Assembly: GCF_030272615.1 (NCBI RefSeq)
Contig: NC_081409.1
Location: 650,848,468-650,912,467 of the forward strand
Direction: 5' to 3'
Length of the DNA stretch: 64,000 nucleotides
DNA from: Cryptomeria japonica
Lineage: Eukaryota > Streptophyta > Pinopsida > Cupressales > Cupressaceae
The position numbers and the translations under genes were made by a program. The notes beneath the pieces are model-generated. The model was not told the DNA's origin and searched no databases. It was given only the letters and a program-made list of their open reading frames with translations. Every line of letters begins with the position of its first letter. Within the stretch, counting starts at the first letter, position 1. Below are positions 36,350 through 48,532 of this stretch, one piece after another.

Positions 36350-37228
36350 TTAGTCTTGAATATCTATCAGGATACCTAGACACCATATGACCAACTTTAT
36401 TGCAATTAAAACATTTGAAAAGTGTTTTACCTTCATACTTACTTCCTACTAGAACTTCAGGCATCTTCCTTGCAAATAGTGCTTCAAGTTCTTCAAGTTC
36501 TTCATTTTCTCTTCTGATATCGTCAAGTTCTTTTGCATAAAATGCTTTCCAATTAGATTTGTCAGATGATGATGATGATGATGATGATTTAAAGGCTATA
36601 TCAACCTTGACTGTAGCAACAAGACCAAATTATTCAAACTCAAATGTTGAAAGTTTTCCAACCAGTGTATCTCTAGATACTGATGTATTAGGCATTGTTC
36701 TGAACTCATTAATAGCTGTCACTTTCATTTTGTTAGCCGGTGGCAAAGCTCTTAAAACTTTAGAAACAATTCCATCTTCACTTAAAGATCCTCCACAACA
36801 TTGTATTCCTAAAACAATTTCATTCTCTTTCCATAAATGCATAAATTCTTTCATCCTCTTCCATTTTTAAATTTTCATACCTAACCCGGTAACATTCCAG
36901 TTTTGGAATTTCAACAGTGGAATCTCCTTCATTCAATATTTCCATTTTATCCCAAATAGCTTTTGATGTAGATCTATCTAATAATTCCATGATTTGCTGA
37001 TCTGATAATGCACTCAGAAGTGCTTCTTGCTTTGCAATGATTCTCCAAGTCTTTAGCTAAGGTTGGTGGATTAGGGTTATTCGGATTAAGAGCAACATCA
37101 CCATTTTTTGTAACATCCCATATATCTCTTCCAATGCAGTTCAGATGTGTCCCCATTCTGATCTTCCATATACCATAGTTAGTTCCATCAAGTTTGGGAT
37201 TGTCCTTCTTGAAGATATTTGTTGCCAT
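36350..37228 (-). pseudogene. Copia-2 gag (UBN2-type)
   Basis: It starts at 37228 with MATNIFKKDNPKLDGTNYG. The frame shifts near 37000-37040 (ENHCKAR, then out of frame) and resumes with GIQCCGGSLSEDGIVS (about 36800). A run of eight Ser codons comes from a (GAT)8 microsatellite at 36565-36588. The zinc knuckle CFNCNKVGHMVSRY (about 36410) has lost its last Cys to Tyr. It shares its design with copia-1 gag at 2601-3526. Confidence 0.9.
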
Positions 37229-37271
37229 AGGATCCCCTCTAGCTGTTAGGCTTCCAAAAAAAGAGGACTAG

Positions 37272-37283
37272 GCTCCGATACCA
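37272..37283 (-). other. Copia-2 primer-binding site
   Basis: The minus strand reads TGGTATCGGAGC, one mismatch from the initiator-Met tRNA complement found in copia-1. Confidence 0.9.
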
Positions 37284-37285
37284 AT

Positions 37286-38404
37286 TGTTAGGAACCAGGA
37301 AGGACAACTGAGAGGGGGGGGGAGGGGGGGGTGAATCAGATGTCAATAGATTATAACCCTAAACAATTATTCCAACTTAAAACGCAGTGTCGGTAAAACA
37401 GATTAACAGTTATAGTATTACCGATACAACTTAATGCATGAAATAGAAAGCAAAACAACATCCACAACACATGACACAGAGATTTTGACATGGAAACCCT
37501 ATAAGGGGAAAAACCATAGTGGGAAACCTTACCCACAATTAGATGATACTACTGTAGATAGTAAGTGAATACAATAATGGGGTCTAAACATGCAAAAAGC
37601 TCAACCGCCTAGAGCTCACTGCTCAATCACAAAATTAGGAGTCTCACTGACTACACAGTTGGATGGTTAAATCCAATAGTCAATGTACTGCTTCAATTTA
37701 GCATCTTCAATGCTGGATTCAGTACCGGTTTAATTTCTACGCATGAGGACCAAACACCTTCATAAACTTTCCTTCAACCTTCAGATAATATCTGCGTGAT
37801 TTGCACAAGGGTCTGCTTGTTTTTGGTCTTCACAATAATCTTCAATATATGCACACTTCTTCCAAGTAAGATCAAGCAATTATTTATACAAAACCTAAGA
37901 CCTAATCATTAGGTCGGCTCCCAAAAGATATTACATTTAAATCAATTACAAAATAAATCTTGGTGCAATACAATATGTCGGCCTCAATACATTTACATAT
38001 TATCCAATCAATAAACCATTTCCAAAATCTGTCGTGCAAATTTGGAACATGATTTCTTATGCCGGTTCATACCTTGGACCTATATGTCGGTTAAAGCAAA
38101 TATGTGAACCTGATCAGTCCAATATGCAAAACACCAAATGCAAACATCCAATCCATGTCTTCGACATAACCAAATGATTTCCAGATGATAACAAGTCATC
38201 ATCAACTTCCTGAGCTGCTGGTGAAACATATATCGGTAACTGTGCATAAGCCAATATCCATACCGGGACCACAATGTGTCGATTCATCAACAAACCAATA
38301 TAACCAGAGTGCCAAATCAACAATGCAGACCTCTAGGAAGATAAGTGTTGACATCAATAACAAAATCAACGCAACACATGACGAAGTAATCCATAATACC
38401 AACA
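37286..38404 (-). repeat. Copia-2 5' LTR, intact (1119 bp)
   Basis: TGTTAGGAACC to ATACCAACA, flanked by the PBS inside and the TGGAG duplication outside. The TATA box is at 37888-37881 on the minus strand. A G run (G9, A, G8 type) lies at 37313-37331. Confidence 0.95.
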
Positions 38405-38409
38405 TGGAG
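38405..38409. repeat. Copia-2 target-site duplication TGGAG (right)
   Basis: Exact copy of 24711-24715. Confidence 0.93.
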
Positions 38410-38725
38410 TTGTAGTATCCATAACTATTTGCTTTTGGTTATCCTCTTGTTACTAGGCTCTAGATCTTTGGTGTGTAATTGCTATCGTTAGGGGCCCAAG
38501 CAAATTATTGATGAAGTCCTCAACAGTGTAGTTATGAGCAATCATATAGCGATTGAGGGCCCACTCTATGGTACGTTTGTTAAGGATAAGCATGTGGGGA
38601 TACTTGTCAAGGGTTTTGTTGAAAGTTTCGGGAATGAATAAGGATTGATAAACTTTAAATTCTTCTAGAAATGGGGGTTGTGGGGTGGGAGGAATGGATG
38701 TGTGTAATTTTCCCGCTTTGAAATA
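38410..38725 (-). pseudogene. Element G coding remnant beside copia-2
   Basis: An open minus-strand stretch reads FKVYQSLFIPETFNKTLDK and continues HMLILNKRTIEWALNRYMIA. It has coding-like composition but no known domain. It belongs to the reading direction of gag and protease further right. Confidence 0.35.
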
Positions 38726-41700
38726 GAATTTAATAATAAATATTAATAAAATTAAAATATAAACGAATATAATTAAATATAATTAAGTTAATGAGTGGTC
38801 AAAAGACATGAAATGAAAATTTGTGACTCGCTCAAACATGAGATGTAAAAGAGAGAAGAGAACTTCATTTGAGGGGGGGATAATTTGGAATCAAATGTGC
38901 AAATATAATTTAAATAAGAAGTGTAGATTTGATCATGAAAGGTTGTGTCCCTTTCAAAGGGCAAAAATAATATAGAGTTGCACACTTTCAAAGGGCTCTA
39001 TTAATGATGAAGGGGTGTGTCTATTGCCAAAGGCATACATAATAAAGAGATGTGACCTCTCTTTCACATTGAGAAATATAAAACAAAGGAATCAAAGCAC
39101 CTAGTGACATTGGTGCATGAGCATCTAAAACATGTTCAAATTTTGGTGTAAGGGGTCAAGTAGTTAGGGTCTAGCCATAAGAGAGTCATTTTGTGATGTA
39201 ATAAGGTCTTAAAAGACCATTTATAATGTTTTTAGGGTCATTTGGTTTCAAATTAGCAAAGTATGTAAAATGTTGTAAAAGAAATTGTCAAGTTGTCAAA
39301 AATGAAAAGTTGTCAGGTCAGGGGTTGTCATTAGGTAGTTGAGCGGTTTGAAGCTGAAAAAACAATTGGAAATCTTTGTAAAATGGTTAAATATACCTGA
39401 TGTGGTGCTTTGAAAGAGAGAGCAGTATGTGGTGGAAGAAGATTTAATTGAAATTAATGAAATAGTCCATGTTTCTTGTCATTTTTCTGTAATTTCTGAG
39501 TTGAAGCAATTTGTATGGATAGGTTTGGCTTGATAATGACATGAAAATAAATTGGAACTGATAAAGATTCAAGTCTTCTTTCATTTGCAACCGGTTTGGT
39601 AAGATTCCATGGAGTTTAGACCAAGTTATGGTCATTTTAGTGTAGGTTGCCTGGAACCCTACCTAGGGTTACTCATTTTGGGAAAAACACCATAACTTTT
39701 GTTTCCACCATTAGATATTTATATAACTTTGGGAAATGATGGGGAGGATTTCACAAAAGAGTTGCTCCTTTGAATAATAGGTGGGCAAAGATGTTTTAGT
39801 GGGCTTCCAGCCTTGTTCACACCCTACTCTTGTCTAATCTTAAATCAAACAACTGAACTCCTTTGGAGTGCTCCCTGTCAACTTGTTGCTCCCATTTCTC
39901 ACAAGCATAGCTGAGATTCACTAGAGTAAATCCAACCTTCAAGTTGCCCAATCTCTAACATACACTTGCAAGGGTCTTAGGGGGTGCAGAGAAGGTGTTT
40001 CATTTCCATTCACATGGTTCTTTGTTTGGTTTCTCTCCATTTTTCCATCGCTTCCTCATTTTCCTATTTTCTAGGCCTAGTAGCCCTAAGAGCCCCTATT
40101 AGCCCTATCTTCACGGTTTTTGTGCAATTGCTCATAAAATTCTTAAAAGACCTCCTAAGAGCCTTAGTGATCCGAATACCCTTTTGGATGAACTTTTGGA
40201 CTTAGTAGGTTAGGCTGTTTGGTACGATCGTACTGATACAGACCTAAAAATGGCTCTTTTTGAGGGTTTAAAGATTGCTAGTCTTCTCCAATAGGGTTTA
40301 CTATTTTCTACACCCTGTCATACCTTCTTGTTGCTACTGAGACTCCATTAGGCTTCATTCTCTCATGCCAAACACTTGGCACATCCACATTTTATCTTCC
40401 CTGCAAGCAATGACAAAAATGACAATCATATCCCTAGCCGAGCTATGGCAGAGCTCGCCTAGGATATGATGGCAAATGGTTTCCAATCAACCTCTAGGAC
40501 GCTACAAAGAATATGTACATTATTCACAGGTTCCATGAATTGAACCCCAAGGGCCATTGAATAAACTCAATGGGATTTCAAGTTGGAACCATGTCTAGGG
40601 TCTTAAACCCTTGCTCAAACCGAGAGCAGAGCAGTAGAAAAGAATTTGTAAACACATACTAACCCTGCACTAAGAAAGTATGAAACCACTTCCTAAGCAC
40701 CACAACAACATACACTAAACCACCATAAAAAGAAGTACCAATATCAGATCATCTGGTACGGACTGCTATAGTCAAATTTACAAATCTCAAGTAAAAACCT
40801 AGAAATTGCCTTCAATTTTATTCAAAATCTGATCATGAAATTACCAACCCGTTTACAATCATGGAAAAAGAATTTTATATGCCTCCTTGCTCATAACCAA
40901 CCTCCCATCAATTTTCTAACCACCGATTTGATCAAATTTTAAAAGTTGCAAAAAGTTGTCAAGCAACAATGACAACTTTTGCTCAAATTTGCATTTTTGC
41001 AACTTATGTATTTCTATTCATTCTAAACCCCCTAGGATGGTTTCCTAACATTAAACTAACATGATCAAATACCTAATTAGGCCTTACAAAGCGTTTTACA
41101 CTATAATGCAAAAAAATGGCAGTTTTGGCTTACAAGGGCACATTGGCCAAAACTGAGAAGACGAGCACACCTTGGTGACAAACACTCTTCAAATAACTCC
41201 AAAACACAATTGTGGACCTATCAATAGTCCATTATTCCTTCATTGATCCCAAACATGATCAATCACTCCAAAATTTGGAAAATGCATCAATAAAACTACG
41301 TAAAACTAGGTGCTCCGACACCAGGAAAACTTTTGTACCTATTTTATTTACAATCTAACCGAAGTGATTGACCTCCTCTTGGGTTTTGTGGAAGTTATTA
41401 ATGACTGTTCGTTGCACTTCATAGTGAAAATTCTGAGTTTGAACCCTTCTGGCAGCATTACTAGTCAATTTTTTAGTCATTTGGTCCAAATTAACCCACA
41501 CTCATTTCCATATATGTTTTTAATGGCCAAAAGGGTGTCCATATATGTTTTTAGACTTTGGATACGAAACCTATGTGGGGAGTTATGCCTTGTCAGACCC
41601 TCTTGAAGGGCTACTAGAAAGAAGACTTGATTTTGAAGGAATGGTTAATGATCTTTGTCCAAAGTACTAAGTGAGCGCTTGTTTTTGTTTGTAAGATGAT

Positions 41701-42780
41701 TTTAATCCTTTCTCTACATCAGACATCATTGTCGATCAGATCGGATCGGAACTGTTATTAAATTCTAGGCAGTAACATCCTTGTACTTGGCGGTATGCAT
41801 AGGGATGTGCTTAATATGTATGCTTAATATCTGAAGCTTGATAATGTTATTATGCATAATTTAATAGTAATATTAATATAGAATACAAAATGTATGGCAA
41901 TCATACTCGTAGTTGAATGAGATATCAATATATTCATAGTCTAAGTACTTAATCGATTCTATTTTTTTCCCCCATAAGAAGAGGCATGGTGTTGTTAGGG
42001 AGAGGCGGAGTAAAACCATATCATGATAGATGAGCCCCAAGAGTGAAAGAACTCATGATCTTGAAATTTGGGTTGTAGGCCCCAAGGGTGAATGGACTGA
42101 GGTTCCAGTAATCTGGGTTGCATTAGGAAGATGGTATCATTGTGCCCTAGACAAGAAAATCTCCCATCTGAGATTAGAAATTAGAAGGGATTAATATTAG
42201 AGTTTGAATAAGGAAAAAATTAGTTGTACTATGAGCAACCATAGTTATTTAATATGTAATTAATGTAGCATAATAAGTAGTATTGTATGTTTCTCTTTAG
42301 GAATTGGTAGCCTCTTAATAGGGGATATTACAATGTGGGAATGCGCCCTTCAATGACCAATGCTTCCTCTTCACTAGATGACGATGATGAGAATGGTGGG
42401 GGTTTAGTTGCCTTATGCTTCGTTTGGCTTCTTTTTTCTGAACTCATGCTGAGTAGAGCCTCAACTACCTATTTTTCTAGTGGTGTGGCCTTAATCGTTG
42501 TAGTCTTTGATTTTCTATCAACCAACCAAGTTCCCTATATTTTAACAATCAGTAGTTGTGCTATCAGGGTTTAAAATATTTTGAACCTCCTCTGATCAAT
42601 TGGCTTAGGTGCTTTTTTTTTTCTGTCATGGGTTCCTCTCTTTTTCTATTTTTTCTTCTCTCGCTACTACTTTCTCGTGGGTTAGAGAGTTCAAAAACTC
42701 TTTTGCAGTTTGACTTTGGGGTTTGTTTGGATGCTTGGAGAGCTCCAATAGGCTTTTGTACATATGTATCTATTTTAATA
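38726..42780. other. Interior of element G, no recognisable coding
   Basis: AT-rich DNA with repeated CCTTTCAAAGGGC phrases (38945-39000), a GTTGTCAAAAATGAAAAGTTGTC segment (about 39290) and a TGCTCCGACA segment at about 41310 that could be LTR-derived. Frames are short and inconsistent between strands. No RT or integrase motif is visible, although one would expect them here in an autonomous gypsy element. Confidence 0.4.
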
Positions 42781-42789
42781 TCAAAAATT

Positions 42790-43560
42790 TTGTAGGGTAG
42801 GGGGTAAATCTAGGAGGTTCGAGGTTCTAGGGCATCCATTAGTACAAAGTCTTTATCCACATAAAAGAATCTGTTATCAATATATTTCTACACAATCAAG
42901 TGGGAGAGCCATTGTCTATCTTACATTTTCTTTTGAAAACTATTAAATTACCCCACAAAAACTTGGAAATATGCATGAGGGTCTAGGAATGCCCTAACAT
43001 AATCTAAGATTTGAGCAGATATCGGTTTGTCTTCACTCCAATTATTTTCACCAAATCAAGGTAGCTATTTGAGAAAATAAAATGTGAGGAAAATTATCAT
43101 ACTTCCATACCAGAATGGATAATTCATCTTCTTTGTCCAATTTGTGCTCTCCAATAGCTCATGTCATAAGAATTCACAGAGATTGAAATCTTTTCCCTCC
43201 TTGATCATCTGATAAGGAGCATGTACCATGGCCTCTATGGCCACGCCTTCCAAATTTGTGAAGTACACCTTTTACGCAATCACCTTCATAGCATGGAGTA
43301 CTCTTTTGTTAGTGATGTTGTTGATGTTTAAGATCCTCCTTTCAAATCTTGTTATGGTCGTTCTTTCAACCTCCATGTTCTTTGTGTCCTTAGAGGGTAG
43401 GGCTCCAACTTCCATTGGCCTGGTAATTTCTTGAATGGTTTCTTTGGTGATCTTGTGAGGCTTGTCCAGGTATAGAAAATCATCATGTAGCCGGCTAAGA
43501 ACCATGCAAACCCACTCATGTTCTTAGGTGAAGTCCAGAAAATCTTTGAAAACATCAATC
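42790..43560 (-). pseudogene. ORF-X homologue in element G (unknown retroelement protein)
   Basis: Minus-strand segments separated by stops align in order with the plus-strand ORF-X at 62190-63000: VLSRLHDDFLYLDKPHKIT with ILSRVHGDKMYLERTHDIT; VHAPYQMIKEGKDFNLC with VNVAYRMIKEDASFDLC; NWSEDKPISAQI with QWSADQPVTNQI; and a final F-KM-KY-EPR series. Spacing is similar over about 250 residues. Stops (about 43274, 43170 and later) show it is dead. It lies downstream of the protease in element G. Function is unknown; the overall pattern is reminiscent of 'putative plant transposon protein' families, which I cannot confirm here. Confidence 0.7.
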
Positions 43561-44559
43561 AAGATTCTTCTTTGCAACCCTTGCATACTTTGCTTTGTAT
43601 TCATTATTTCTCTTCAACAACTCCCCCTACAATGTCTCAAAGCAGGTATGGTTGATTTCCTCTAGTGGTGCATGTCTATACTTTTGAATATCCTCTATGT
43701 AGATGACATCACCCAATACGTTCAAAAAAAGCTCCAATCGGATCTGTTTATAAGGCTTTGCTAGGGAACTTGGTTAGGATAGGATGGGCTCAGCAAAGGT
43801 AACTATTAGGGTGGTAGTAGTAGACAAGGCCATTGGGAATGGATGCAACTAGGATTAGAGACTTGAGTGTTATAATTTATATGATCTATCAGACTTGAAG
43901 GCACTAGAAGGTTAGATATGAGGTTAGAGATAGAAAGTGAAGTGTGCAAAGTGAACATGGAGTGCTTATATAAGTGTTGTCAGCGGTCATGTTGAGTTTT
44001 CCAGTTGTTATTGGTTCATGTTGTCATGTTTTTCCTATTAGCTGCTATGGCTAATCTTTTTTGGTCATTGTTACTTATCATTTGCTCACATTTAATGTAC
44101 ACTATTGTTACAATATGTTACAAGAAAATGAAATATTCTTTTTGTCTTATTCCCCTATACCATGTCAAACCTTCCTAGGGTTTTTCACCATAATATCTTG
44201 CAAGGTTCCCCTTTGTGTTCTTTGGTTGTGTTTAAGACTTTCTTATGGTATGTTCGAAGATATATTAGAGTAGCCATCTAGAATTTTCATGGTCTGATAT
44301 GGTGGGGTTTCATCATTGTGCATTTGAATATACATATTAGTCTACTTTGGTTTGATTTATGTGGTGATTTTGGTCTATTGTGTACAAAGAATACTCATTG
44401 GAAGCCATCTACTCTACGTGTTGAAATTACAAGTGTGTTCAATAGCCAAGCCCTTAATACTTCCTCAATTTATGTACTTCCAGTGTCACTGTGAAGTTCT
44501 AGTTCTCCCTCGGTATTCAAGTTTTATAATACTTGTCCATTCTGAAGGCTAGAAATGGT

Positions 44560-45060
44560 GTATAAATTCTTCACATCCTCCTTGATATGTTTTGAGCTAT
44601 TTCTTCAATATAAGAGGTATCCTTTGGACCAACTAGGAGAATTCTGACGATTTGATTATTATCAATAAAAGATAGTTCTTGCTTTTGGGAATCTACAATC
44701 CCATTTGCATTTACAAACCATCTAAGCCCCAATAGTTCCTAGAATGTGTTGAAGAGTTCTTTCATCTGGATTACCTCAAAATCAATATATTGTTTGATAC
44801 CAAGTTTTATACTTACTTCCATGTTCTTCGATGTCCCTAGTCTATTCATACAGGATCCATCTACTAGGCATATGTTTATGGGAGTTTTCACTAGCTTCGA
44901 TTTGCCCAATTTCTCCCATGTAGTCAATGGTATAATGTTTAAATATGTTCCTAGGTCCACCATTACATATTTTACTTTGTGTTCATTAAGTTGAACATCA
45001 ATAAGTAGTAGGCCATTATTACAATTCCAGTCTTTAGATAGGTAGTTCACTTAAGGCCTA
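44560..45060 (-). pseudogene. Element G aspartic protease
   Basis: The frame at 45050-44739 contains VMVDLGTYLNIIPLTTWEKLG, matching the retropepsin-like pattern VDxGSxxNIIP of plant gypsy elements. The catalytic D-S-G is D-L-G here. VDGSCMNRLGT follows at the expected flap position. The minus strand stays partly open past 44740 (LRWFVNANGIVDSQKQEL). Confidence 0.7.
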
Positions 45061-45559
45061 TTATTCCAGTATTTTCCTAATTGTTTTCATTTTATAACTA
45101 GATCATTATTTCCTCATACTGTTATTAATTTATTTAAGGTTTGAACATCCTAGGTACTAAGTAAAACAAGCCACTTCCTTTTGTAATTTTTTTTTATTGC
45201 TTTCTTTTCTTCTTCTATCACCTTATTGTGTTGTCTTTTATCTGGTCTAAATAGGGTGGGCTCTTATTCTTCTCCTTCTTCTGCTAGGTTGTGGTAGTCT
45301 TCAAAGCCTTCTTCTACTATGGACTTCTTTTTTCCTTTTCCGTTGTATGTCCCTTGGCTAGTCACAATAAAGGCTTTCTTTTTGTTTGTGTTTTTATTCT
45401 TCCTTTTCACTGCCAGTTCTTCAACGGAGTTATCGTCTTGTGATGTGTTGAAGGTTCATACATCCATCCTATGGCAACATCAAATACCTTGATATGGTAC
45501 TCTCCAAATTACTCTATCCCCTCTTTATAGTTCATCACTCGAAGAAGACTTTTATAAAA

Positions 45560-47500
45560 CTCTATAGAATTCCTTATATTTATCACAATTGAACATTATG
45601 TGATCTTCACCTCCACAAAATTTACATTTAAGCTTCTTTTTAGCCCACTATTTTGAGGCATAATGACCTATCTTCCCACAGTTGAACCATGTCACATTAT
45701 TTCTTCTCCTCTTTCCTTGACGTTTACCTCAATCCCCTCTATAGTTGGATTCTCGATTGTCATCCTGATAACCCTGTGTTGCACATACATTCTGGTTATC
45801 CTGCCATATAGGGATTTGGTATCCGACATCGTCTTTGTCCTCCTAACAACAACTATGATTTGAACACATATGTTCCCTCCATTTCAGATTGGGGGTCTAT
45901 GTCGATGGTTGTCCAAGTTCGTGAGGGACCACGTAGGTCCCAATCCTGGCAATAGGTGCAGTACAAGTTATGTTGCTTGATTGTTCTGGCAACAATAAGT
46001 GTCTTTTCAACTCGGCCCTTCGAGCAATTAGTCCAAACGTGCCCTTCTCTATTGCAATATGTGCACCAGTTTTTTGTAGTTTTGTTGCTTTTATTTCTTG
46101 TTGAATGGTTAAATTCTTATCTTGTTTCTATAGGCTCACTAACAATTATATATTTTGATCCTTTGTCAGTTTCCTCTAAAGCTGGGACTCTATCCAGTAG
46201 GCCATTTGGATCAAATCTATATATTTCTAGAAATCCCTTCCATCCAAGTCAATTCTTATGTCTCAGTCCAATCCAAACATGAACCATTCAATCTTTTGTT
46301 TCTCTGTTAGTGCTTCTTCCAATTTTCCATATATCTCTTTGAATATTTTATCATTTTCCTTAATAGAGCATGATCCTTGTGTCAAACTCCTCATCCTTAT
46401 GACAATCTATGTGGGGACTTTTGGTGTCCCAATGGTCAATAGGAAATTTATTTTGACCGTATTCCATGTGATTGTGTATTTTGGATAGTTTTTGACACAC
46501 CATTTAAGTTCCTCATCTCTTATTCATCCAACAAAGTCTAATAACCTTTCTTTGTCAAGGTATTTACAAATCTTTTACCATATAGATTTTGAGATGAAAC
46601 AATGTGCCTTGCATCAGTAGTATCAATCCCATATAGAGGGATCCTAATTGTAGTGTCCATGTTGCTAAGATTTGTCCCTAGGTTGTATGATAGCTAGAAA
46701 TGAACTACAGGATTCTTTTCCAATAGTTGATTGTTTGTTTTTCCTTCTTTCGTTGACTCTTGTAAGGCTTATTCTCTTTGCCTTTGGCTTTGTCTAAGTT
46801 GATGTCAAAGTATTCTTCTCCTAGAATCTCACTACACGGTATTTCCTACTCATATTCAATTGTACTTGCTTATTCTCTTCTCCCCCCTTATCTTCTATCC
46901 TCTCTTTTTACTTAGGCATCTCTTCTATCTCAACCTTTGAATCTTATTGTTGGTTAGGGATGGGTTTTTGTCCGGGGTTGGTGTCTCTCCAAGACATTTC
47001 TTCATTCTTTGATTTGTAAAATTCATGTCTTATAGCCGCACCTCTTCATTAATCTCATGATTTTATATCATCTTCTCTTAATCTTCTCACACTTAGGTTA
47101 ACCAATTCCTCCAAAACGTCATTGGTCTAAAAGGGGGTTTGTACCGACATTTGTAATAGCACCTTGAACTTGTCATCTAACCAATATGTGATAATAATAA
47201 ATCCTTTGAGGGTGCGGCAAGGTAGGAGCCATATTGCCACTACTAGACCCTGTTAACAACTTCCTTTTATCAAATCTTTCAATTGTTTTTTGCATCTCGG
47301 TTACCACTTCTTGCACCTCATCAAATATTATGTCCAAATCTTTTGGAGTACCTTCTTTTGATTTTTGTCTCTTCTCCTTCGTTCTCCTTATTTCAGCTAC
47401 ACCCACATTGGCACACTTAGCAACACCCTTATTAGCACGCTTTTCTCTTATGTTTTGTCTTTCCTCTCTTTCCAAGGTTTATCTTAATCTCCTCTCTTCA
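45560..47500 (-). pseudogene. Element G gag with CCHC knuckles
   Basis: The N-terminal basic block at 47475-47173 is Glu/Arg/Lys-rich. Around 46370-46270 the minus strand reads KLEEALTEKQKIEWFMFGLD, the retrotransposon gag pattern. Near 45690-45590 lie two knuckles: the first is damaged (WFNCGKIGHYAS, first Cys lost, then a stop), while the second, CKFCGGEDHIMFNC, is a complete CX2CX4HX4C. Many stops and shifts interrupt the frame. Plus-strand frames here are antisense shadows. Confidence 0.65.
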
Positions 47501-47868
47501 TCATTAGAGTTGTCCATTATTTTTGTTTCCTTGTCTTTGTTTGCTCCTTGATCTCTCTTGTTTTATTGTTCTCTCCTTTTGCCATGGGTGTTTGCGAACC
47601 AGTCTTCCATTATCCCTATATTAAATTCCATGGTGGCTACTTGATTGGTCTTTTCCTATTAGTTGTGTCTCTTCATTCTTTTCTAGACATTTTCCCCCAT
47701 CCCCTTGGCACCTGACACCCTCTCATAGGATAGACGTGAAGAAGATCAAGTTTTTGTCAGTTCATCTGTATTTTTTGTTCTTCTGATCCAATATTGATTG
47801 AATTTTGAAAATTTTGTTCCACACAATAACCCCAATAGAACCTACCAAGGCCTTGGCAATGAAACGAA

Positions 47869-48304
47869 TGTTACCAAGAAATATAAAGGAGAAAGATAGA
47901 AGCCTTGTTCCCAAGGATTTCTACTAGTTATAGTTTGTAACCCTAGAGGCAATCATATTGAGGTAGCAATTAGATGAATTTCGGATCCAATTTGACTACT
48001 GAAATCAGAAAGAAATATCATACACCATAATAGAGTAGTAAGATAATTTTTCTTGTACAAATATCTTATAATGTAATGTGCATTCCTTAAATCTCCTTTA
48101 TCATGTATACCTTCCATCTATCACCTAGTCCTTTTCTTAGTTATCCTTAGTCATTTAGTGATTGTCTATCCTATCTATACTTATATCTCCCTTTAGGATT
48201 GCAACCCTTGGATGATAGTCTTCTAATATATTTTAGAATTACTATTGTTGGATTAAAAACGTATCTCTTCAGACTAGTGTCTATAGCCCATTTTTCAGTC
48301 AACA
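47869..48304 (-). repeat. Element G 5' LTR
   Basis: Partner of 23073-23509. On the minus strand it begins TGTTGACTGAAAAATGG and ends GGTAACA; the leader then reads CATTGCCAAGGCCTTGG. Confidence 0.65.
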
Positions 48305-48527
48305 ATTAGCATGCACAGATAGTTTCAAAACAAATAAAACATGAATTATAGATTTAGAAATAGGATGATGTGAGAAACATGTGGCTGAAAACTGGGACAA
48401 AGATGCTAGGAGACCTTGACCAAAAAGTGTTCAATGTGAACAATAGAAATAGTTTTAGAATCAGGATGTTTCCCTAAGTATCTCCCTAAAATTTTATCAG
48501 AAAATAATTGGTCATTGATGTTGTGCA

Positions 48528-48532
48528 TCCTT
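48528..48532. repeat. Target-site duplication TCCTT (left)
   Basis: TCCTT directly before TGTTGG; identical to 49549-49553. Confidence 0.88.

Larger units (their letters stand above)
24716..38404 (-). mobile_element. Copia-2, complete Ty1/copia element with split 3' LTR
   Basis: Both outer boundaries are defined by LTR ends (TGTTAGGAACC and ACCAACA) and a perfect TGGAG duplication. Internally, on the minus strand, it has PBS, gag, protease, integrase, RT, RNase H and polypurine tract in copia order. Apart from a frameshift near 37000 in gag, one frame covers gag to RNase H, interrupted by several stops. Its 3' LTR (left side) is broken by 25271-32220. Without that insert the element is about 6.7 kb. 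Confidence 0.95.
23073..48304 (-). mobile_element. Gypsy-like element G, nested host of copia-2
   Basis: Two direct repeats of about 435 bp (23073-23509 and 47869-48304) with TG...CA ends flank minus-strand remnants of gag, zinc knuckles, aspartic protease, an unknown ORF-X homologue and C-terminal frames. Copia-2 occupies 24716-38404. The remaining internal DNA (about 10.6 kb) shows no RT or integrase motif, so this may be a non-autonomous element. The LTRs differ at many positions, so it is older than copia-2. No 5-bp target duplication was found with these ends. Confidence 0.55.

Noticed and set aside
41310-41606. 98-codon plus-strand frame
   Set aside because: No recognisable motif, opposite to the coding direction of element G, ordinary length for chance.
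45663-46488. Plus-strand frames of 66-108 codons
   Set aside because: Antisense to the element G gag, whose minus-strand zinc knuckle is clear.
47234-47551. 105-codon plus-strand frame
   Set aside because: Antisense shadow of the basic gag N-terminus.
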